DNA of 60,000 nt from Owenia fusiformis. Lineage: Eukaryota > Annelida > Polychaeta > Sabellida > Oweniidae. Within the stretch, counting starts at the first letter, position 1. Every line of letters starts with the position of its first letter. Positions 53,101 through 60,000 of the stretch are shown here, piece after piece. Below the pieces are notes generated by a model, which ran no database searches, was not told the DNA's origin, and worked only from the letters and a program-made list of their open reading frames with translations. The stretch spans positions 44,411,885 to 44,471,884 of the forward strand of contig CAIIXF020000001.1 in NCBI GenBank assembly GCA_903813345.2, in the 5' to 3' direction. The position numbers were made by a program, and so were the translations under genes.

Positions 53101-53778
53101 GTATTGCAATATGTATGAATGTATTTAGAATATCTTGTCAGATTGTGACATAGTTTGAAATGTAGTGTAATATACAGATTATATCTAAAACAATTGTTTG
53201 TGTGATTTATATCTGTATAAACACATTTATTTGTTATGTACCAAGAGTAGTTCTAATACATTATGTTAATTGTGACTCGGGTTTAAAGTGAATATTTTTT
53301 CCAATGGAATAAATATGGCATTAAACCATGATCCCTTTTAATGTTCATGTATATAACATGTTTAACCAGTGCAAAAACGAATTTAGGTGCATGATATTTG
53401 CATCTAGATATCACAGATCATACCAATCAACATTTTGGCCAGTTCCAACCCTGGATAAAACAGAAATGTGCATTTGTCAATAGAGATCTCAATTTTAGTG
53501 AAATGCCATTTCATTACACCATGCATTATATCTTTCTGTAATTTGTTTGACAAAAATACACATCTAAAATATACTAGCAATAATTTTTATGTCACAACCA
53601 AGAAGTGTGACCACCGTTTGTCAACAGAGTGTGTCACAATTGTTACGCTTTCCAGGTAGTGACATATTGTCATGTTAATGCCTTGTTTTTTGTTAAGCAT
53701 AAAAAGCAATAGCATTCAGACATCAGATACTTCTTACAGGAAAATTGAAATGGGCTCTTTAATTCTGAAGTCACCTCA
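53101..53778 (-). other. 3' region of CABIT-SAM copy 3
   Basis: Counterpart of 43922-44599, again without the mariner seen next to copy 1. Confidence 0.7.
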
Positions 53779-54050
53779 TTATTTCTTTGAAAAAGTTAGA
53801 AATTTTGAGAAAAAGTGTGTCTTTTTTCTTGAAAGATTTCTGAAAAGTTGCATATGTGTGCCTTGTTTGTCAAGTCCATATCTCTTTAATTGGTTGTCAG
53901 ATAGTTTGGAAAAAGCTTTTCCATCAAGATGAGCTGCTTTCATTTGTTGGATAACTGAGTCCTCAATATTTTGCTGTTTGAAAAAGTCAGCCATTTGGTC
54001 AATAGTAAAGTTGTAAAGGTTTCCATCATCTGGAATTGTGGTGTGGCATT
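53779..54050 (-). CDS. CABIT-SAM copy 3, SAM exon
   Basis: Identical in translation to the copy 2 SAM exon, with the same phase-1 acceptor. Its only upstream coding partner is the CABIT exon at 57587-59663. Confidence 0.75.
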
Positions 54051-54193
54051 CTGGAAGAAAGATATAAACATGATAAACTGTGGTGTTAAGTCGAGATATT
54101 TTCAAGCTTTGACGATTATAGAGAATAATTTGGGCCCAAAACTTTGTAGGGCCTCAATAAGTGGGCCTTTTTGGGCATTACTTGGCCTTTATT

Positions 54194-54573
54194 GGGCCTT
54201 TTTAAGTATTAGTATTTTGAAAGGTTATACAGAAATAATCACATGATTGATTGCTATTGTATTTGTAAGGGGGACAGACTCATATTTTATTTACAAATAC
54301 ATGTACCGGTAATTATTTTTTAGTAGTCCATAAACAATTATTTGAAAAGAAACAAGCAACTTTATAATTGTTATTATTATTAATGTATAGTGGTAATAAA
54401 TGAATGTGGGTAGAGTGATGACGATTACAATTACATAAATAAAGGAGAGCTATGCTCAATTGTTAACCTACAACTGAAACTACAAGAGCAGTAAACTTCA
54501 CTTTGGAACACGATGCCTACTTTGTGAGCAGTTTTCTCAAACTTCTATCCAAGTTGCCGATCGCTTTGAGTTT
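54194..54573. other. 380-bp segment kept in copy 3, deleted in copy 2
   Basis: Similar to about 36737-37010 of copy 1 (gggcctttttaagtatt, acagcagt-like and gagagctatgctcaattg segments), so copy 3 holds the older state. Non-coding. Confidence 0.8.
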
Positions 54574-55003
54574 ATTTTTTATTTAGGATCAGATTGGTTA
54601 CTTCAATACCAAACAACTGTACCACCCTTGGTATACGCAGCTAACGAAAATTGACCGGTACGGGTCAAAAGCTGGACCGGTACGGGTTAACGGTTTTATT
54701 TGAATTTAAAACAGCCATAACTTGCTCAATATTGACTTCCTCGTGTCTAATTTGAAATATATGATGCCTCCCGATGCGTTTAAGTACCCCAATTTTTTAC
54801 AGATTTTTAAACGGACCAAAACTCTCTAAATGCGCATTTATGCTCTTTTCTCTCGAGAATGACTGTCTCATTTTCACGATAACTTTTATTTAGTACTTCT
54901 AACATATAAGATCTATTTTTCCCCATCAAGGTATGATGTAAATGACATGCTATTTACATCTTGTGAGTTTCAATGACGCGCGTTTGATTTTATAAAAAAT
55001 GCC

Positions 55004-55130
55004 AAACTTTGTGACAAAGAATTTCCTCCTGCTTGCAGCGAGAAGACGGATCGGTTCGGGGCAACAGCTTGCAGCGAGAAGACGGACCGGTTCGGGGCAA
55101 TAGCTATAGAAATTCTTTGTCACAAAGTTT
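55004..55130. repeat. 127-bp inverted-repeat element, duplicated copy
   Basis: Counterpart of 45445-45571 at offset 9,559. Confidence 0.85.
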
Positions 55131-55264
55131 AGAATTTATTTAACTTGAATTTTGACTTGAAATTTCATGAGGACCACATAGGTCTCCTGACATACAGTCA
55201 TAGTGTTGGTTCAAGGTATATTTCATTTTTGAGTGAGCACTTTTTGGGCTGTTTTCTCCATGAA

Positions 55265-57550
55265 CACAGGCTGGTATCGAAAAATTTGTCCGCTGTGACG
55301 GAGCGTGCTATTTTGCATAGAAACACTAAGAAACCCACACAATTTATCTTTTTACTCATATGTTTCGCTATACCAAAGAAAATTTCTTACTCCATGCAAT
55401 GGGTATATCATTTGCGGGTAATTTTAACTGTTGTTTGAAGTCCAACAACGCTAAGAGTAAAAGCTATTGAAAACGGCGCCGGGGTATCATACTCCAAAAT
55501 GTACCATTTGTTTTATTTCTTTTTAATGGTACAATATAGTGACACGATAATATTTACATATGTTTTCAGCATAACTCTGAAGGTATTTATGATATCTTGA
55601 TGTATTGGGTATTTTTAATATTTTTTATAAAAAATAATGTTTACATTTTTTGTCAGCTGTGACGGAGCAGTTTTAACTGTGAACTATGTTAAGAATTTAA
55701 GATTCAAATTATATCTTTTAAAAGTACCCTTAAGCCCGGTATAACCAATGGGGCAAAATCCCACTTGCCCCATCGAGTCCAATCTTGCCCCATCGAATCC
55801 CAATTTGCCCCATCGAATCCCACGAGGTCCCATGGGACCTTGATGACTTTGTCCCATCGTGCCCCATGGAGTCCCATCAAGTCCCATGGAGTCCAATCAA
55901 ATCCCACTGTGCCCCATTGGTGTATGTCAGGCTTCGCACAACACGTCATATGATCGAAAATCCCACGATGCCCCATGGAAAGAATGAACATGTTCATTCT
56001 CGATGGGACTCCATGGGACTTCGTGGGATTTTGCCCCATCTTGCCCCATCGAGTCCCACGTGGGACTTCATGGGACCTCATGGGACCTCGTGGGACTCGA
56101 TGGGGCAAGATGGGGCAAAATCCCACGGAGTCCCATGGAGTCCCAAGGACTTCATGGGGCAAAATCCCAAAAGGTCCCACGAGGTCCCACGCAATGTTAA
56201 GTCTATGGAGGTCCCAACTTGCCCCATTGGTGTATACCGGGCTTTAGAAGAGAGAACGTCACAAATCACTTTCCTAAATAATGACAAGCAGCATCTTGGA
56301 GATATGGGGTAATGTAAATCTGAGATTAAAAACGACCACTCTTAGCATTTTTGGAGGTTTGTACTGAAATCAACATGAATCAACATGATGTAAACTCAAC
56401 ATAATATTTCTAATACGTTTTCGTCTAGACGTTTTGAAATGTCACGTGTAGTGTAAATAGGGCTAATATGAATTTACTTATTCGAAATAGCGCACAGACA
56501 TCATGCATTCCGACAGATGTATAACCTTTTACCACATAATATTATATTACTGTATATAAGATGATCCCAATACAGATTTAATTTGTAATTATTTGAAATT
56601 CATGAAATTCATCGTTTTTCTTAGAATAAAATTATAAAAAAAGTCTTTGTGAACATGCTGCACTGTAAAACCTGTATCAATGAATATCTGTCTCTAGTGA
56701 ATACCTCTTCTTATCAAATATTCCTCTGACTTCTGTTTGAAATTGCCTCTATGGAGTGAACATCTAGTGGGAACACATTTTTGGGCTCCATATGTATTCA
56801 CTGTACACATATTTTACTGTAGTTGCATCAGATAGCCATAACTCTTAGTCAAATAAAGAACGATCTTAAAATCAAATTTTGCATTTTCGTATTTCAAGAT
56901 ACATTCAACTTACCTTTTGGAACGACTAAAGAGGGTAGAACAATCCACAGTCCATACCATTAAATGTATTTAGCTTCATAAATCATTTTACTTATATACA
57001 TTTCAGAATTTGAATTGTGTACTTTTATTACGTTTCATTTTTCAGAATACTTTAAGAAAGAGATTTGACACGCTCGCTCCTCTAAAGTTTAGTTGTAAAG
57101 AAATATATTATGAATCTAAATTCTTAACGCATTTCAGATTTGAAACTGCTCCGTCACAGCGGACAAAAAAATTAATTATTATTTTTTATCAAAAAAATTA
57201 AAAATACCCAATACATAAAGATCTCATTAATACCTTCGGAGTTATGCTGAAAACATATGTAAATATTATCGTGTCGCTATATTGTACCATTAAAAAGAAA
57301 TAAAAGAAATGGTACATTTTGGAGTATGATACTCCGGCGCCGTTTTCAATAGCTTTTACTCATAGCGTTGTTGGATTTCAGACAGAATTTAAAGCTACCC
57401 GCAAATGATATATTCATTGCATGGAGTCAGTAATTTTCTTTGATATAGCAAAACATATGAGTAAAAAAATAAATTGTGTGGATTTCCTAGTGATTCTATG
57501 CAAAATAGCACGCTCCGTCACAGCGGACAAATTTTCGATACCAGCCTGTG
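55265..57550. mobile_element. Foldback transposon B, duplicated copy
   Basis: Same ends and ATGAA flanks (55260-55264, 57551-57555) as 45706-47991. It contains the MITE at 55733-56243. One substitution was noticed between the two copies (47060 A versus 56619 T, approximate positions). Confidence 0.92.
55733..56243. mobile_element. Harbinger-like TCCCA MITE, duplicated copy
   Basis: Counterpart of 46174-46684 at offset 9,559, with the same TTA flanks. Confidence 0.8.
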
Positions 57551-57586
57551 ATGAACAAGCTGAATAAACCAATTAACAACACCTAC

Positions 57587-59663
57587 CACCGTCTGTGTAA
57601 ATCTGATTATCGCCATCAACTACCATTCGAGGAAATGCATTCACAATTTCGTAGTCAACCGTTTCGTAATCGTGGTCTTGGGCTGCAAGTTCGTTGTATC
57701 GTTCAGCTGATAACTTCTCTGGTGCACTGTCCAACTCAGCCAGTTTCACATTTTTGTGCTGAATCTGTGTCATGAATGAAACTTGTATATCTGTCCTTGT
57801 TGGAAGATGCATAGCCATTTTGTCGTCTGCTAACGATATCATAATTTCGGGTTCTCTGATACAAAAGTCCAGTGTTATCCTGGTATTTTGTGGCAATATA
57901 TCCTCGAATCGTGGATCCGGTCTGACAAGTTCAAATTGACTGCCTCTTTTGTAAACCGCATGGGCATTGGTTATGCTGTATAGGGTTGTGTCTTTGGGGA
58001 TTGGTTCAAATACACCTTCCATGAATGTTGGGAGACTGACTGGTATTGAGTACATAGCGCCGGGGGATTCTTTCGTACACAGCAGTACTTCCACCTCCGC
58101 ATCCCGATGATGTTTTCCTTGTTCGACTCTTTCTAGATGAGATAATCTCCTTCGTGTCAGGTCTAAGACATCCCCAACGTTAACGGAATCATATGACATA
58201 TACTTGGCCTCTTTCACTACCAACACACGATCTCCATTGTGCTTCAACAGATCTTCGACGCTGTTGATTTGTTTGGGACAAGCCCTGAATCGCCCTTGAT
58301 AAGAAGAGGGAATAATGAAATAGTCGCCATCGCACCAGAGGAGGAATTTCATCCTTTCGTCCTGGTATCCGTGAATATCGATTTGCACACCTGGACGAAT
58401 ATTGAGATGTTCAGTGATACTTGTTATCTCATCCCAATCGTGAACTTTAGCCCTGATTGGAAGCAGTTTATATCCAGCAATTGTAATGTTAAATCGGACA
58501 TCACCTTATCTCCTAACTGGTACTATTACTGAGATTTCGTATCAACACTTTAGTCTACTACATTAATGTTTAAAACTCATATATGTGAGCGTTAATGCAG
58601 GGGCATTTCATACAGGCTATAAACACCGCCCTTTCATCAAATGTGTTTTCTGGTTTCCTTAATTTCCCCAATTTCTTTAGAAATTGATGGATAATTTCAA
58701 GATTATATTATCTGACACATAAACATGGCATATACCACATAAGTTTCTCATATTTAGTTGTTGTTTTTTGTTGAACCATATATTACGTACAAGGATAACT
58801 GTATTTTATTTACAAGTAGGCTGCATCTTGTATTAGACCAAACATAGCATCAAGTTTCACTAGAGCTGCTTAGAACACTTCTTATCAGATGTGTTGACAG
58901 CTCTCCTGATAAAGAAAGTGACCGGTAATTTCTGGATTTGTGTTTATTTGTTTATCAATTGTTTATTGACGTCCAACCTGTGCCTATCACCAGGATATTC
59001 CTTCATGGAGTATTCTACCTCCAGGTCGGGTGTAAGCATCGTGACTAATCCATCCAGAGGGAGACCTTGGATTTGATTTCGTTCATCTATTACATCGCCT
59101 TTCACCAGCTTGAGTTTACGTTCTTTTGGAAATTGATGTACCAAATCTGACACTGTGTAAAAGTTGTTTAGTTTCTTTGCAGTGAAATGTCCCTCACAGT
59201 CCATTGGAAGCTGAACAAGCTTCATTTGTCTAACAAGTTTACATTCTAATAACCTCTGCCAATTTTTGCCCACTACAAGTCTGATTAATTTCAAGATCTC
59301 ATCTTTCTCTAATAGAAAAGCTCCGTCATCGCTTCGCCACGTCTTGTTACATTTTACAACAAACGGGCAAACTTCAATCAAATCCTTTACTGTAGTGTAC
59401 ACATGTCCTACTGGGTGGTAATCCAGAATTTGGAATTTTGTTGGATTAGACTCGTGTATGGCTATTCTATTTTCAATCTTTCTTCCCTTCTCCTTATATA
59501 CAAGGTTGATCTGTTTTACGTGTACTGAATGTAGATCCAGGACAGTACCTGTTGGTAAATCCTCGTCCTCACCACACTGTACACCCCCAGTAACCTTGAC
59601 ACGTTCTGGCAACACATCCTTGTTAATGTCAATAAATTCTCTCAGAGAAAACGTTGAATCCAT
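57587..59663 (-). pseudogene. CABIT-SAM copy 3, CABIT exon split by ~0.5 kb
   Basis: CABIT1 (59663 to about 58980) and CABIT2 (about 58465-57587) match copy 2, but are separated by 473 bp more (58469-58941) that contains stops. The break is at the same place as in copy 2. A weak splice solution exists: donor CCTG|GTGATA in exon 1 and acceptor ATAAG|GTGATG within the insertion would keep frame. The acceptor lacks a pyrimidine tract, so I favour a broken gene. ATG context and promoter-proximal bases match the other copies only to about 59694. Confidence 0.68.
58469..58941. other. 473-bp insertion between CABIT domains in copy 3
   Basis: AT-rich sequence with no TIR or target duplication seen. 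It is absent from copy 2, where its edges are fused (cagtt next to gtttatttg). It is also absent from copy 1, which has coding linker there. Confidence 0.8.
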
Positions 59664-59693
59664 TTTCGTTCTTTTAAACCTAACTATTTAAGG

Positions 59694-60000
59694 GCTTCGT
59701 TTTAAAACAAAATGTGACATTATAAATCAACGAATTAAGCCCATATCCCTCTATTATATTGTACTATGTACATACTTATAAACGTGATAAACATTTTTTC
59801 CAAGAACTGAACTGACGTGGTGTATTTTCAGTTTCAATTGTGCAGTTTGTGTTTTCGGTTAGGAGTTTTTACAAAACAACCCGAAGAAATGTTAAGGACC
59901 GACTTAACTTTATTTTTCGGTTACCGGTGCCTTATTTATATTTGTATTCAGAAATGGGTGCAAAGTGCGTATTGAGCCCGGTATTAGGGAGGTTAAGATT
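59694..60000. other. Diverged 5' flank of copy 3
   Basis: Similar to the copy 1 and 2 upstream regions, but with substitutions and several hundred bases missing (for example ctctattatattgtac replaces a longer stretch). This marks the right edge of the recently homogenised tract. Window ends here. Confidence 0.65.

Overview
This is metazoan nuclear DNA. It is AT-rich, has GT-AG introns and Kozak-like starts, and is dense with transposons. Two host loci are recognisable: a fatty-acid elongase on + and a tandem cluster of CABIT-SAM signalling adaptors on -. The repeat types point to a marine invertebrate, either a lophotrochozoan or an invertebrate deuterostome. These include (GTCC)n-bearing TIR repeats, foldback MITEs, mariners with TA target sites and an APE-type LINE. 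I cannot name the species.

Layout. 1-7600: non-coding, with a 599-bp MITE flanked by an 8-bp target duplication (3361-3959), a 1.4-kb foldback (4224-5637), a 132-bp hairpin and a tRNA-like remnant. 7608-30335: an ELOVL7-like gene, seven coding exons encoding 284 residues. Its first coding intron holds a LINE, itself split by a 2.17-kb DNA transposon whose 5-bp target duplication restores the LINE frame exactly. Its fifth intron is almost entirely one 10.3-kb inverted-repeat structure (19058-29366). That structure carries mirrored arrays of a 29-bp double palindrome in its arms and nested foldbacks, satellites and G-runs inside, and it ends 15 nt before the exon 6 acceptor. 30.3-34.6 kb: intergenic, with a 376-bp element with 11-bp target duplications and a mariner remnant. 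34.6-60 kb: a CABIT-SAM (THEMIS/GAREM-like) gene and two tandem paralogues on -.

The first adaptor copy (36340-40452) is intact: four exons, all junctions phase 1, 760 residues, two CABIT domains, a proline-rich linker, a tyrosine/acidic exon and a C-terminal SAM domain. Copies 2 (44600-49631) and 3 (53779-59663) keep the CABIT and SAM exons but have lost the two middle exons. They carry a 2.29-kb transposon in the intron, and the linker between their CABIT domains is disrupted. Copies 2 and 3 and their spacers are nearly identical over about 9.2-10 kb, with two large indels. This means a very recent duplication, gene conversion or an assembly duplication.

The most novel material is a set of DNA elements with 5-bp target duplications and CAC/CAT...GTG/ATG ends (41502-43481, 45706-47991 and their copies; also 10578-12751). 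The last carries an unrecognised 222-residue ORF and more than a dozen copies of one GC-rich motif. Also notable are the palindromic-array foldback in the ELOVL intron and a Harbinger-like MITE built from a reiterated TCCCA/TGGGA code.
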